From an uncultured Hellea sp. (GTDB lineage Bacteria > Pseudomonadota > Alphaproteobacteria > Caulobacterales > Maricaulaceae): 64,000 nt of DNA. A program made the position numbers and the translations under genes. This document shows positions 41,604 through 51,738 of the stretch, piece by piece (position 1 is the first letter of the stretch; every line of letters starts with the position of its first letter). The notes below the pieces were generated by a model. That model searched no databases and was not told the origin of the DNA. It worked only from the letters and a program-made list of their open reading frames with translations. The stretch lies in contig CALLMD010000009.1 of the NCBI GenBank assembly GCA_938007935.1, positions 1 to 64,000 on the forward strand, read 5' to 3'.

Positions 41604-42538
41604 CTGCGCCATGCCTTCACCGCATGTGATGATATCCCGATAAGCGAGACCATCCAGAGCGCATAAGCGGCGCAATAGGCAATCATGGAGAGAATACCGA
41701 CGAGCATCCAGAGCGGATTTTTAAGACGCTGCGCGGCGGCGGCCATGACTTCTTCTGGATCATCCGTGCCAAGGCCTGACATTGTCATGACAAAATCAGG
41801 GTTCCCAGTCACGAGACCAACACCAAACATCATAATCACGGACATCAATACATAGCCGCCTATGAAGACAACGATATAGGCAGGCAAAAGTGTCCAGAAA
41901 CGCCCCTTTGTTAAACCTTTGGCCGCGAGCACATGAGTTTTATTATTGGCGATAGAAAGCCCCGCCGCAGGGGCCAAACGCACAGAAGCGAGAAGAAGGA
42001 GACATATATAAGCTATCACGCCGACAACACCGATGAGCGCGCCGAGAAATGGGGCCACGGCCGCAAATATTCCGATAACAAGCATAAGGGCCAGGAGGCC
42101 GAAAACATATATCGCGATAATCAAGCCAAAGACGCCGAGTTGCGCGAACCAAACACGAAGCTCGTCTTGACCTAAGCGAAGCGGCTGTCTGGGCGCTTCA
42201 CTATTATTGAGGACTTTGCGGTGAAGTGCGGCCTCACAAGCCACCCATGTCAGCCAATAGCCCAACATCAAAAGCCCATAAGTCGGAGCCATTTTTAGCA
42301 TTAATTGATTCATCGCGCGTGAATCCACGCTATTAGGTTCCCCCCCCATTATGGCTTGCATATTTTGCTGATTAATCGCTAGAAGATCGCCATAATGCGG
42401 CATAATCATGGGCCATGTAATCAGGCTAACGATTGTGAGGGCAGCGGTCGTCCAGAATATTAAGCGCCAGCCAAATTGCTTGCCGCCAGAGGTTCGAAAG
42501 GCCTGTGTGACAGCATGTTCAAATTTATAAGCGCTCAT
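41600..42538 (-). CDS. Hypothetical multi-pass membrane protein
   Basis: A 312-residue inner-membrane protein with about six hydrophobic helices (near 28-45, 85-105, 130-165, 165-190, 225-250, 280-305). It begins MSAYKFEHAVTQAFRTSGG, an N-terminal helix found in many uncharacterised alphaproteobacterial membrane proteins. No catalytic or transport motif is visible and I do not know the function. It converges on the DUF1304 pseudogene with a 4-base overlap. Confidence 0.7.
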   Translation of the reverse strand: MSAYKFEHAVTQAFRTSGGKQFGWRLIFWTTAALTIVSLITWPMIMPHYGDLLAINQQNMQAIMGGEPNSVDSRAMNQLMLKMAPTYGLLMLGYWLTWVACEAALHRKVLNNSEAPRQPLRLGQDELRVWFAQLGVFGLIIAIYVFGLLALMLVIGIFAAVAPFLGALIGVVGVIAYICLLLLASVRLAPAAGLSIANNKTHVLAAKGLTKGRFWTLLPAYIVVFIGGYVLMSVIMMFGVGLVTGNPDFVMTMSGLGTDDPEEVMAAAAQRLKNPLWMLVGILSMIAYCAAYALWMVSLIGISSHAVKAWRS

Positions 42539-42643
42539 GATTCGGCTCCCTCTCGGCTTATTCTAGGCGATTGCGTTAAATAGGTACAGAAAGCTTATAT
42601 GCAGGGCTTGCCTACCTTCTCTGCCTGGCCTAAATCGCGCGGC

Positions 42644-44050
42644 ATGAGTTCAAATTTGAAAACAGATATTCAACCCGTTCATATTATTGGCGCGGGTATT
42701 GCTGGCTCTGAGGCCGCTTGGCAATGTGTGCGTATGGGTGTGCCTGTTGTGCTGCATGAAATGCGCCCGCAGCGAATGACCGACGCGCATCAAACGGATG
42801 GTTTTGCAGAGCTTGTGTGCTCTAATTCTTTCCGTTCCGATGACAAAACAGGCAATGCCGTAGGCGTTCTTCATGAAGAAATGCGCAAGGCCGATAGCCT
42901 TATTATGGGCATGGGCGATATGACCAAGCTACCTGCAGGCGGGGCTTTAGCCGTTGACCGTGAGCAGTTCTCTGATGCTGTCACAACTATCTTGAAGCAG
43001 CATCCACTTGTGAGCGTAGAATATGGGGAAGTCAAAGGCTTACCGCCCATTGAATGGGGCAATACAATTATCGCAACAGGCCCTCTCACCGCCCCGTCTT
43101 TGGCTAATGCGATATTGGATTTAACAGGAGAAGATAGCCTCGCCTTTTTCGACGCCATTGCGCCTATCGTTTACAAAGACTCAATCGATTTTTCGAAGGC
43201 GTGGATGCAGTCACGATATGATAAAAAAGGTCCGGGCGGGGACGGGGCGGATTACATCAACTGTCCGCTCGATAAAGATCAATATGAGACGTTCATTCAA
43301 GAACTTATTAATTCTGACCAAACTGAATTCAAAGAATTTGAAAAGAACACACCTTATTTTGAAAGCTGTCTGCCTATCGAAGTCATGGCCGCGCGCGGTG
43401 CGGAGACCTTGCGCTGGGGGCCTATGAAACCCGTTGGTCTGACCAATAAGCATAATCCTACGGTTAAGGCTCATGCTATCGTACAGCTCCGGCAAGATAA
43501 CGCGATTGGTACGCTTTATAATATGGTCGGTTTTCAGACCAAGATGAAATATGGAGCCCAAGCCGAAATCTTTAAAAAGATACCGGGATTGGAAAAGGCT
43601 GTCTTTGCAAGGCTTGGCGGCATTCACCGCAATACTTTTATTAATTCACCCAAACTTCTGAACCGTCAATTACAGCTTAAGAGGCGCCCTGACCTTAGAT
43701 TTGCAGGTCAAATTATGGGCGTTGAAGGTTATGTTGAGAGCGCTGCTTTAGGTTTAATCACAGGGCGGATGGCCGCTGCGCAAGCGCTTGGCCGCCGCGC
43801 CTATGACACGCCACCTTTGACCACAGCTATGGGATCACTTGTTGAACATGTCACGGGTGGATATATGAGCGGGCCCAAAGCTAAATTCCAACCGATGAAT
43901 GTCAATTTCGGACTCTTTCCACCGATTGAAGGGTTGGTCTATGATGATGGAAGCGGAAAACGCCTGCGCGGAAAGGATAAGACCCGGTTCCGTAAAAGCA
44001 AATTTGCCGCGCGCGCCCTACGCGATATTGAAGGCTGGGTTAGAGCTTAA
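42644..44050 (+). CDS. trmFO: Methylenetetrahydrofolate--tRNA-(uracil-5-)-methyltransferase
   Basis: A 468-residue flavoprotein that makes 5-methyluridine at position 54 of tRNA using methylenetetrahydrofolate. FAD motif [13 protein letters not shown] near residue 11, [16 protein letters not shown] near 36, [12 protein letters not shown] near 56 (with a catalytic Cys), and [18 protein letters not shown] near 345 are TrmFO hallmarks. The start at 42644 fits family length; an ATG 45 bases earlier is possible. It overlaps the convergent gene by 11 bases. Confidence 0.94.
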   Translation: MSSNLKTDIQPVHIIGAGIAGSEAAWQCVRMGVPVVLHEMRPQRMTDAHQTDGFAELVCSNSFRSDDKTGNAVGVLHEEMRKADSLIMGMGDMTKLPAGGALAVDREQFSDAVTTILKQHPLVSVEYGEVKGLPPIEWGNTIIATGPLTAPSLANAILDLTGEDSLAFFDAIAPIVYKDSIDFSKAWMQSRYDKKGPGGDGADYINCPLDKDQYETFIQELINSDQTEFKEFEKNTPYFESCLPIEVMAARGAETLRWGPMKPVGLTNKHNPTVKAHAIVQLRQDNAIGTLYNMVGFQTKMKYGAQAEIFKKIPGLEKAVFARLGGIHRNTFINSPKLLNRQLQLKRRPDLRFAGQIMGVEGYVESAALGLITGRMAAAQALGRRAYDTPPLTTAMGSLVEHVTGGYMSGPKAKFQPMNVNFGLFPPIEGLVYDDGSGKRLRGKDKTRFRKSKFAARALRDIEGWVRA

Positions 44051-45797
44051 ACCCGTTTAGCAGAATAAAGAATTCCAAATTACCGTTTATGGTATCTTCC
44101 TTATCATGCCCCCATTTTTGCAGCCGAATGGGCTGTATCGCGATTTTTCTAATGTCATCATCTCGCATATGAATTGGTTCTGAAATGCTCTGATTGCCTG
44201 TGCTATCACTAAACTGAGTAATCCAATCTTTCAGATTAAAGCTCTCAATTTTTGTGTCATTATCCCATACTTCCAAATAACCCGACTCAATAAGAATTTT
44301 GATCCCATTCTGATTATATAGGATTTGTGCGTCAGAGTTTTTTGCCTTTTGGTAGAAGTGATAATTATAAGCTCCCAACATCTGATCAAAATCATTTAGG
44401 GCAATGGGTTTGTTTCCAAGTTCAAAAATATCCGCTTGGTTTGCGCCAGAAAAACGGGACGGAACTTTGACGTTCTCCAATCCCAAATCGTCATAAATAT
44501 CACTCAGTGAAAAATCTTCCTTGGGCTTATAATCGATCTTTGAAAAGGCGCGGCGTAACTGTTTATCCGCGTTTTTATTATCTAGGTAATTAATTGCGCT
44601 TTTGACGTTTTGAGCCGCTTTCATATCAACGACTTCATAACCGGATTCAGTTTTTGAAATAGCTTGGGTTAGAGAATTATTTAATCGCCCATATTGGCTT
44701 GCGATTGAAAGCCAGAGGCTACCTACCGTGCCTAAAAATAATAAAGCCGCGCCAGAACCGGGAATAAGGCGAATGTCTCGTTTTTCTTTGGAAGTAAATG
44801 AAAACCAAATTCCAAGACCTAGTGCCCATAATACAATCAAACAAAGAGCGACCCGTTCAGGTGTGAACCCATAAGCCTTTACACGCACGAATACCGCAAT
44901 AGCCAGCATGAGCGCCGCCGGAATGGAGATCGGAAACCACAGCTTTCTGAAAAGTCTTGCGAGCACTTTCGTTTGAATAAAGGGAGGTTCTAAAACAAGC
45001 CATGTCAAACTCCCCACCAATAAAAAGGGCGTTGTGAGCTGCGCGATTTCACCTTTTGGCAATTCACCTTCTATCAGGGTTTTGACAGCATAAGCTAAAA
45101 TTATCAGTGCATAAATTAGAGTTAGCGGTGATAAGAGCCAAGTCCCCAAAAACGCAACCGCCTTGGACACAAAGCCCGGATTATCAATAAGCTCGTTATA
45201 AGGCTCATCAACGGCGGGCACGGTTGAAAGCCAATAGAGCGGGGCTAAAGACCCGAGCCCGATTGGCAATAATAAACGCTCAGTTAAGTCATTTATACTT
45301 AACCCAAAAAGAGATTTGAGCGCGGCCTGTATCGCAAAAACACCTGCGGTAAAAATGATAGATCCGACAAAAGCAAAAATTGCCCCAGTCCAGATTTTAT
45401 GCGTAAAGTCCCAAACATGTAAATCATTGCGGGGTTTACGCCAGAGCACGGCGTTACCCAATAAAAGCAAGACAGCACCTACAGCCATAACTAAGTTCAA
45501 GCGCAGAGTTGCGGAGTAGTAAAATAACGCCGAAAGACCCATAGTAAGGACCAATTGAATCGGAAGCAGTTTTGATTTTCCCTGCCCTTCACGTGCGAGG
45601 GTAATAATGACGCAGCTATAGGCACTGACGATTAACCCAACGAGTAAACGGCCAATATTTTCATTGCTCGAGACTCGGTCCACGATAATTAATATGACCG
45701 TAAAAACAGCCATAGCAATTACCGCAACAGGGAACCGCGCTATAACAGCGCTTAAATCAGGAACGCGGCCAACCCAGCGTTCTAAATTGGGCTGCAT
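44040..45797 (-). CDS. DUF4153-like polytopic membrane protein
   Basis: A 585-residue inner-membrane protein with about ten helices in the first 430 residues and a soluble C-terminal domain of about 150 residues ([20 protein letters not shown] onward). I place the start at 45797, where ATG shares TAATG with the abgT-like stop. The open frame runs further upstream, but that part is only abgT read in another frame. Layout and helix pattern fit DUF4153 proteins, whose function is unknown. Coupling to abgT suggests co-expression. Confidence 0.72.
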   Translation of the reverse strand: MQPNLERWVGRVPDLSAVIARFPVAVIAMAVFTVILIIVDRVSSNENIGRLLVGLIVSAYSCVIITLAREGQGKSKLLPIQLVLTMGLSALFYYSATLRLNLVMAVGAVLLLLGNAVLWRKPRNDLHVWDFTHKIWTGAIFAFVGSIIFTAGVFAIQAALKSLFGLSINDLTERLLLPIGLGSLAPLYWLSTVPAVDEPYNELIDNPGFVSKAVAFLGTWLLSPLTLIYALIILAYAVKTLIEGELPKGEIAQLTTPFLLVGSLTWLVLEPPFIQTKVLARLFRKLWFPISIPAALMLAIAVFVRVKAYGFTPERVALCLIVLWALGLGIWFSFTSKEKRDIRLIPGSGAALLFLGTVGSLWLSIASQYGRLNNSLTQAISKTESGYEVVDMKAAQNVKSAINYLDNKNADKQLRRAFSKIDYKPKEDFSLSDIYDDLGLENVKVPSRFSGANQADIFELGNKPIALNDFDQMLGAYNYHFYQKAKNSDAQILYNQNGIKILIESGYLEVWDNDTKIESFNLKDWITQFSDSTGNQSISEPIHMRDDDIRKIAIQPIRLQKWGHDKEDTINGNLEFFILLNGFKL

Positions 45798-47413
45798 TAG
45801 GTAACTGTTGGGATTGTAATAAGGGCTGGCGCGCCGGGGCCAAATGGCCATCCCAGCATAATCCAAAGCATGACGAGTATAACACCTGTAATCAGCATCC
45901 AAATCGAATATGGAATCATCATCGCCGTGAGAGACCCTAAACCAAAATTCTTTGTCCAGCGCTGAGCAAAAACCAAGACCAATGGGAAATAGACCATAAG
46001 CGGCGTAATAATATTGGTTGCGCCGTCGCCTACCCGGTAAACGGCTGTTGCCGCATCCGGGCTTATACCCAGTAACAGAAGCATAGGAACCAAAACGGGC
46101 GCAAGTAAGGCCCATTTAGCTGAGGCTGAGCCCACGAATAGATTGAGCAATCCAGCAAAAAGAACAATCAATCCCAGCACAATTGGTAATGGCAGGCCGC
46201 TGGACTGAATCGCATCAGCTCCATGAACGGCAGACACTAAACCAAGATTTGACCAGTTAAACATAGCTACAAAATGCGCTGCGGCGAACATAAGGACGAG
46301 ATAATACCCCATATCCTTCATGGCCTCACTCATCATATCGACAAGGTCTTTTTGGCTTTTGATTGTTCCGGCCGCTTTTCCGTAAGCCCAACCTGCGGCC
46401 AAGAAAAGTATCATAAAGCCCGCAACAAGGGATTTAAAGAACGGCCCGTAATTTGAAACAGAGGCGCATAACCCGGCCGCCGCTTGATCGGCTGGACAAG
46501 CATTTGGATCATAAAGCGGACGTCCCGGCATAAAGGTCATTAAAGCCCATACAGCGCATACCCCAAGTAGAGCGTAAAGCGCCCAGCGTAAGCCTTTACG
46601 CTGTTCAGTCGTGAGAGGTTTATCTTCATTGCCATAAGAGGCCATATCGCTGCCGCTATCGGGCACCCATTTACCTAATCTCGGCTCAATAATTTTGTCT
46701 GTGACAAGCCAGATAAGCGGCAAATAAATAAGTAGTAAAGCGATAATGAAATAGGTGTTCCCTGCAATATTGGATGTCCAGCCTGCATCAATCGAGCTGG
46801 CTTCATAAGCCGTTTCGGTAATGCCGTATAAAAGCGCGTCGAGCTGTCCTGGCGCGATATTGGCGGAAAAGCCCCCTGACACACCAGCAAATCCGCAAGC
46901 AATACCCGCGAGTGGATGACGACCTGCGGCGGCAAAGATAATCGCGGCCAGCGGTATCATAACTACATAGCCAGCATCAGCCGCGTGGTTAGACAGCATA
47001 GCCACAAGCGCCACAACAGGCGTTAAAAGAAATTTGGGCGCATTTCTAAGCGCGGCTTTAATGGCGCTAGCAAAAAGACCAGAACGTTCAGCCACACCTG
47101 CGCCTAACATCACAACAAGGACATAACCAATAGGATGAAAATGCGTGAATGTCTTGGGCATCTCGACCCAAAGCCTGCGTATATTCTCAGGTGCTAATAA
47201 GCTTAAACCTTTAATGACGACGGGGTTCCCGCTGGCGTCAACTTTTGTGGGATGATTTGCAGATACACCCAGTAAACTACAAATGACAGATACGGCCACT
47301 AGGAACAAAATGAGATAGAAGAATATAAAGACGGGGTCTGGCAAACGGTTACCCGTACGTTCAACCCATCCTAGAAAGCCTTTTTGTGTCGGCACATGCG
47401 GCGTATCGTTCAT
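45797..47413 (-). CDS. AbgT family transporter
   Basis: A 538-residue protein with about 12 membrane helices. It has the AbgT/MtrF signature: GFLGWVERTGNRLPDPVFIF near the start, VVMLGAGVAERSGLF near 100, LSNHAADAGYVVMIPLAA near 140, FVGSASAKWALLAPVLVPM near 425 and YRVGDGATNIITPLMVYFPL near 455. Family members import p-aminobenzoyl-glutamate or export sulfonamides and similar compounds using ion gradients. It leads the two-gene unit with the DUF4153-like gene. Confidence 0.92.
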   Translation of the reverse strand: MNDTPHVPTQKGFLGWVERTGNRLPDPVFIFFYLILFLVAVSVICSLLGVSANHPTKVDASGNPVVIKGLSLLAPENIRRLWVEMPKTFTHFHPIGYVLVVMLGAGVAERSGLFASAIKAALRNAPKFLLTPVVALVAMLSNHAADAGYVVMIPLAAIIFAAAGRHPLAGIACGFAGVSGGFSANIAPGQLDALLYGITETAYEASSIDAGWTSNIAGNTYFIIALLLIYLPLIWLVTDKIIEPRLGKWVPDSGSDMASYGNEDKPLTTEQRKGLRWALYALLGVCAVWALMTFMPGRPLYDPNACPADQAAAGLCASVSNYGPFFKSLVAGFMILFLAAGWAYGKAAGTIKSQKDLVDMMSEAMKDMGYYLVLMFAAAHFVAMFNWSNLGLVSAVHGADAIQSSGLPLPIVLGLIVLFAGLLNLFVGSASAKWALLAPVLVPMLLLLGISPDAATAVYRVGDGATNIITPLMVYFPLVLVFAQRWTKNFGLGSLTAMMIPYSIWMLITGVILVMLWIMLGWPFGPGAPALITIPTVT

Positions 47414-47438
47414 TTTGGTTCCCCTTAAACGCTTTTCT

Positions 47439-48188
47439 TTAAACTCTACCCCGCATTACTGCGCCTAGCAAGCGCAGACGTTTCCTTAGCGGTGAATATG
47501 ATACGCTCTGTGTGGCTGGGTCATGCGCCTTGTGCGAAAGCCTTGTGATATATCCGGGCACCAAAGCCGCATAGGCACAAGCTGGAAAAGCGGCGCTGTC
47601 TAATGACTTTAAACCCGCGCTCTCCACATGGCTTTGTTTCGCCGCCGCACAAATTTCGTCAAAGGATAAGGCGCTGAGCATACCAGATTGATAATATCGA
47701 AAAGCCCGCGCCAAACCAGTCAGCCCCCAAGCCTGCCCCGCCGCCATAACTTTATCGTCGGGCGAATGACCCGACACTTTAACCGCTAATTGCATCAAAA
47801 TACCTGACGTATCTTTGCAATAGGTTCTGGCTTCATCCAAATTCGCAAACGGCCTTGGATCAAGATCTCGCTCGCGCCCGTCAATCAGCTTATCGAGCCA
47901 AAATCGCGGTATGTCGCAATCCGCTATTATGGCGGCCAGAGGCACTGTAATTTCATGTTGGCGCACCACTTTGCCATCATAAATCTCAGCAATGGCGTCC
48001 CGCCACCATTGATAACGTATCGCCCCTATCATCGGTTCACTGACAAGTTCGGGGACTTTAGCCAGCTCATAATGAAAGGCATAAAGCAACAAGAGGCGCT
48101 CCCTGATTTGCTTATCTGCAAACATCGCCGCGCGGCAACGATCAGGGTCAACTTGTTTCAGCTGCTCTAAAGTCGGGGTAGAAATCAT
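47439..48188 (-). CDS. Squalene/phytoene-synthase-fold protein (NDUFAF6-like)
   Basis: A 249-residue all-helical protein from the start at 48188; the open frame extends 45 codons upstream, but that part lies over the promoter of the sod operon. It keeps RLLLLYAFHYELAKVPELVSEPMIGAIRYQWWRD, the N-terminal signature of alphaproteobacterial members related to the mitochondrial complex I factor NDUFAF6. The Asp-rich DxxxD motifs needed for squalene or phytoene synthesis are not seen, so I do not call it crtB. Confidence 0.75.
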   Translation of the reverse strand: MISTPTLEQLKQVDPDRCRAAMFADKQIRERLLLLYAFHYELAKVPELVSEPMIGAIRYQWWRDAIAEIYDGKVVRQHEITVPLAAIIADCDIPRFWLDKLIDGRERDLDPRPFANLDEARTYCKDTSGILMQLAVKVSGHSPDDKVMAAGQAWGLTGLARAFRYYQSGMLSALSFDEICAAAKQSHVESAGLKSLDSAAFPACAYAALVPGYITRLSHKAHDPATQSVSYSPLRKRLRLLGAVMRGRV

Positions 48189-48294
48189 CAAATATGTACA
48201 ACTTATCCAGTCTATCCCCGAAAATCCTCCGAGGCCCTGTTGCCGTAGATAGACCATCAGTTTAATTTGAGCTACCATTACAAAGGACATTTTC

Positions 48295-48498
48295 ATGAAA
48301 ACATCCAAATTATTTCTTGGCACTGTTGCGGCTCTGGCCGTATCGACGCCAGCCCTCGCCCATGATGGCGATCATAGTTTAGGCTTTGTCGCGACAGCCA
48401 TGCATTGGCTCTCAAGCCCGACACATAGCCTCTTTGCTGTTATTGGCGGTATTGCAATCTCGGCTTTGATCTACAAAGCTGTAAAGAAGAAGGCTTAA
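48295..48498 (+). CDS. Small exported His-rich protein, miniature HupE-like
   Basis: A 67-residue protein with a signal peptide ending PALA, so the mature N-terminus would be HDGDHS. A single membrane helix (SLFAVIGGIAISALIYKAV) and a lysine tail follow. The segment HDGDHSLGFVATAMHWLSSPTHSLFAV lines up with the first helix of HupE/UreJ nickel permeases (HxGH, then HPxxGxDHxLAM) in spacing and histidines. It is 2 bases ahead of nickel superoxide dismutase and has AAAGGA upstream. I infer a role in delivering or binding nickel; no function is proven. Confidence 0.7.
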   Translation: MKTSKLFLGTVAALAVSTPALAHDGDHSLGFVATAMHWLSSPTHSLFAVIGGIAISALIYKAVKKKA

Positions 48499-48500
48499 TC

Positions 48501-48992
48501 ATGTTGAACACTTTCCTCTCAAAATTTGACGCGCATATTGATGACGCCTCTGCCCATTGCGATATTCCTTGCGGTATTTATGACGCGCGCACGGTTATGT
48601 ACCACGCTGTGTCTACGCTTCGTCAAATAGACATCCTGCTTAGCCTAAAAGAAAAAGGCTTGTCTGAAACAGGTTTTGCAATGCAAGTTGCGCGCAATAC
48701 GGCCGAGAAAGAAAAGCAAGCCGAGCTCACCAAACATGAAGTCCGCATTATTTGGGGCGATTTCATGAAAGGCGATAAGCTGGAAAAGCATCCAAACGCC
48801 CACGCCCTCGCCCATAGCATTATGGTGGCGGGCTCTGCCTGTAAGCAAGACCTGCACCGTGAAGACGGCGAAAAGCTTGTCGCGCTTTGCAATGAGTTCT
48901 CGGAAATGTTCTGGGACATGAAAGGCATCAAGACAAAAACAGCGCCTTGCCCCTATGCACCAAATGTCGATGTGGTCATTCCTGCGCTATAA
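48501..48992 (+). CDS. sodN: Nickel superoxide dismutase
   Basis: A 163-residue precursor. The nickel hook HCDIPCGIY begins at His19-Cys20; the leading 18 residues are a propeptide that must be cut off so that His19 becomes the N-terminus and binds nickel together with Cys20, Cys24 and backbone nitrogen. The rest is the four-helix bundle (RTVMYHAVSTLRQIDILL, AHALAHSIMVAGSACKQDLH). It destroys superoxide with nickel. Upstream is the small HupE-like gene, and downstream is the protease that makes the cut. Confidence 0.95.
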   Translation: MLNTFLSKFDAHIDDASAHCDIPCGIYDARTVMYHAVSTLRQIDILLSLKEKGLSETGFAMQVARNTAEKEKQAELTKHEVRIIWGDFMKGDKLEKHPNAHALAHSIMVAGSACKQDLHREDGEKLVALCNEFSEMFWDMKGIKTKTAPCPYAPNVDVVIPAL

Positions 48993-48994
48993 TT

Positions 48995-49306
48995 ATGCTA
49001 AGGCTCGTTAAAGTTACGGGCAATTCTATGTCGCCAACCCTAGAAGATGGCGACTATGTTATTACGAAAAAGCCTCGGCGTCTCGCGTCGGGGCTTATTT
49101 ATGTCATAGACCACAGTGAATTAGGACGGATTATTAAACGTCTTGGCGACACTAAACATGACCGCTGCTTTTTCATAGGCGACAACCCAGGCTCGACCCC
49201 CAGCACCATCATCGGCGCAGTAGAACGCTCGCGCATTATAGGGCAAGTTATCTGGGTCATTGGAAAATCGGGCCTACGCCGCGTCTCAACGGCTTATAAT
49301 AAGTAA
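48995..49306 (+). CDS. sodX: Nickel superoxide dismutase maturation protease
   Basis: A 103-residue S26 signal-peptidase-like protein. The nucleophile Ser is in VTGNSMSPTLEDGDYV near residue 10 and the general base Lys is in LGRIIKRLGD near 50; GDNPGSTPST near 70 is the third S26 box. It has no membrane anchor, matching the cytoplasmic SodX family that trims the NiSOD propeptide. The ATG at 48995 follows the sodN stop by 2 bases; a longer frame upstream only reads through sodN. Confidence 0.9.
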   Translation: MLRLVKVTGNSMSPTLEDGDYVITKKPRRLASGLIYVIDHSELGRIIKRLGDTKHDRCFFIGDNPGSTPSTIIGAVERSRIIGQVIWVIGKSGLRRVSTAYNK

Positions 49307-49311
49307 CCACA

Positions 49312-49935
49312 AAACTAGACAGTTTTACCCTGTCCTCAGACTCGGATTTAAAAAAAATCCGTAAAAAGGAATACCTCGGTTGATTTTTTCCTTCGGAAAA
49401 ATTCAACGAGGACAGTCCGCAGAGTTAGATACCCTGATGGATACCAAATTTTTTCTAAGATGTTTTACAAGGCACTAACCCTGCGGCGATGATTTTATAT
49501 GCAAGGGCCTCTTAATCCCGAAGTCATACCCGTACGATAGCTGTCGCTACCTAAGCACGCCGGTTGGGCCTAACACCTCACACAGACCCGGCACAGGCTT
49601 GGTCGTAATGTGCTTTTGCTGGCTCACTTGCATCTCGCAAATAAACCGACAAATACACTCAAGCTGCTCAGTCTCACCGTCCAGTTGACAACAAACCTAC
49701 GCGTTAGCCTATCCCGTGCAATTTCTTGAAAAGAAAATGCGCTTCAACTGAAACTAAATCATCGAGGATAGTTTCCCGATGACACGAGAAATATAGCCCC
49801 GTTTCAGAAAGTGAGGATTAATCTCTGAGGATTTTTGATAAGGGCTTGATACTGCAAGAGAATTAAATTGGATAAGTAAGGATTGAGTTTAGGGTAGTTA
49901 ATTCAGTGGCTTATTTGGGCGAGTTTAGGACACTC
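49312..49935 (-). repeat. Right copy of the 620-bp inverted, structured repeat
   Basis: Inverted counterpart of the element at 37913-38530. Corresponding hairpins: 49536-49551, 49467-49484, 49428-49445 and 49343-49361; an additional nested stem (GAGG/CCTC with a TTCG-type inner hairpin) lies near 49365-49415. It begins 6 bases after the sodX stop, tail to tail with that gene, as the left copy is with the Nramp-like gene. No protein-coding frame is shared with the left copy. Confidence 0.8.
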
Positions 49936-50014
49936 GTAGCTTGTATTGCTTTGGTCGCAACCCATTAGAATTAATCGACTTGTGCCGAGTTGGAAACATG
50001 AATACTCTGAAATT

Positions 50015-50635
50015 ATGAGTACTTATATGCCCCCAATCATGGCCCCCTTTGCAACAATTAAGTGCCCATCTTGTGGCGAAGCTGCGAAATTCGCCTTCGC
50101 TACATATCAAATTTTTAAGAAGAACGACGAGGAGTATTTTAGAAAATCAAAAGACTTTGAAGTTTTCAGGGGTCAACATTCCCATGGCAGCTTTTATCAT
50201 GCGGCACTGTACTATCCTGGCCTTGGAAACAGTCTTGAAAATATCAATGATTTACCGGAGGACTATAAACCCAATATGTGGCGCCATCCTTATTGGTATG
50301 TTACTTTGCCCAAAGAACTCGAAAATACTGGTTCAATCCGATGTTCCTCTTGTCTGATACAAAGAAAGCATAGTTTGAATTGGCCCAATGATGCTTATTT
50401 TCAAATCACTTACAAAGGGAAAGTGCTTTGGGCATTTGATCGAAAATACACTTTGAAACTTTTGTCTTACATCGAATCTAAAGAACGCAAAAAAAGGATT
50501 GTCGGATATTCTGGAAAACCGTGGAATACGATTTACTCTCAAGACTGGTTTTTGCGACACATTCCAGAACATTTTCAATCAGCAAAAGCGCGACCCGAAA
50601 TCGTCAAGAAGCTTAAATCTATACTTCAGATGTAA
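50015..50635 (+). CDS. Zinc-ribbon hypothetical protein
   Basis: A 206-residue cytosolic protein (an earlier start at 49946 is less likely). Two Cys pairs, CPSCGEAAKF near residue 17 and CSSCLIQRKH near 110, separated by a globular insertion, can form a zinc ribbon. Aromatic-rich regions follow (GSFYHAALYYPGLG, WRHPYWYVTLPKEL). The C-terminus is basic (SAKARPEIVKKLKSIL). I do not recognise the family; it looks like a DNA- or RNA-contacting protein. It sits just outside the right repeat copy. Confidence 0.6.
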   Translation: MSTYMPPIMAPFATIKCPSCGEAAKFAFATYQIFKKNDEEYFRKSKDFEVFRGQHSHGSFYHAALYYPGLGNSLENINDLPEDYKPNMWRHPYWYVTLPKELENTGSIRCSSCLIQRKHSLNWPNDAYFQITYKGKVLWAFDRKYTLKLLSYIESKERKKRIVGYSGKPWNTIYSQDWFLRHIPEHFQSAKARPEIVKKLKSILQM

Positions 50636-50745
50636 TTTACATCAATACTTGCATTTTAATGAGGCGCGATTTTAGGAATGCGGCGTGAAGCCAGTGTCCT
50701 TCTTTGGGCGATTAAGCCGCTAATATAATGTCTTAATCCCTAAGC

Positions 50746-51723
50746 CTAAGCCTTCGCCTCTGCATTGCCTGTATTCACACCGCGCTTGAGCTTTAGGAGC
50801 AAGAGCAAGGGTGACGCCACAAAGATAGACGAATAAGTTCCGACAAAGACGCCCCAAATCATGGCGAATGAGAAGCCGCGTAGCCCTGCTCCGCCTAAGA
50901 TATAGAGCGCGACAAGGGCAAGTAAGGTTGTCAATGACGTTAGGATTGTCCGTGACAGCGTATCATTAATCGACAGGTTTAGGACTTCGGGTAAAGGCTT
51001 GGTTTTATATTTACGCAAATTCTCTCGAATACGGTCATACACAATCACCGTATCATTGAGCGAGTAACCGACAATGGTCAGGATAGCGGCGATAATGGAT
51101 AGGTTAAATTCGATTTGCGTGAGCGAGAAAACACCGATGGTCAAAAGCACATCATGGAATAGCGCAATAACCGCGCCAAGGCCAAATTGCCACTCAAAAC
51201 GAAACCAGATATAGGCCAGTACCATTAAGAGCGCGAGGCCAACGGCGAGCATCCCCTTGGTACGTAGCTCGCCCGAGACCTTAGAACCAACAACATCTTG
51301 GCTGTAAACTTCAAATTTCCCGACTTTTTCGGTTAGGCCCGCCTCAATTGTACGCAGGGCAATTTGCTGCGCTTCAGAGCCGCCTGTCTCTTCTGTTTCA
51401 GGCTGTAGCGGAATACCTACGCGGATAAATTCGTAATTTTTATTAGCCTCTAGGGGCGGCGTAATCCCTTGGAAGGTCGCGCCGTCAAAGCCCATCTCGC
51501 CGACTGCGGTTCTGACAAGTTCAAGATCAGTTTCTTGGCCGAAATCAAGTTCAATGACCGTACCGCCTGTAAAGTCGATGCCGTAATTTAGCCCGCGCGT
51601 TGTAAAGAGGAAAACAGACGCGATAAGCGCGATAACTGATAAAATAGCCGCCACCACGCGCATATTGATAAAGGGAACCCGGGGTTCCTTTGGCATTAAT
51701 TTGACGAGGGAAATATCTTTCAT
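50746..51723 (-). CDS. secF: Protein translocase subunit SecF
   Basis: A 325-residue inner-membrane protein with six helices. The signature GLNYGIDFTGGTVIEL near residue 48 is the SecF/SecD hallmark, followed by a periplasmic P1 domain and VGYSLNDTVIVYDRIRENLRK near 220, the conserved RND-type segment. With SecD and YajC it uses the proton gradient to pull proteins through SecYEG. It follows secD with a 15-base gap. Confidence 0.96.
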   Translation of the reverse strand: MKDISLVKLMPKEPRVPFINMRVVAAILSVIALIASVFLFTTRGLNYGIDFTGGTVIELDFGQETDLELVRTAVGEMGFDGATFQGITPPLEANKNYEFIRVGIPLQPETEETGGSEAQQIALRTIEAGLTEKVGKFEVYSQDVVGSKVSGELRTKGMLAVGLALLMVLAYIWFRFEWQFGLGAVIALFHDVLLTIGVFSLTQIEFNLSIIAAILTIVGYSLNDTVIVYDRIRENLRKYKTKPLPEVLNLSINDTLSRTILTSLTTLLALVALYILGGAGLRGFSFAMIWGVFVGTYSSIFVASPLLLLLKLKRGVNTGNAEAKA

Positions 51724-51738
51724 GGTCTTATCTCTCGC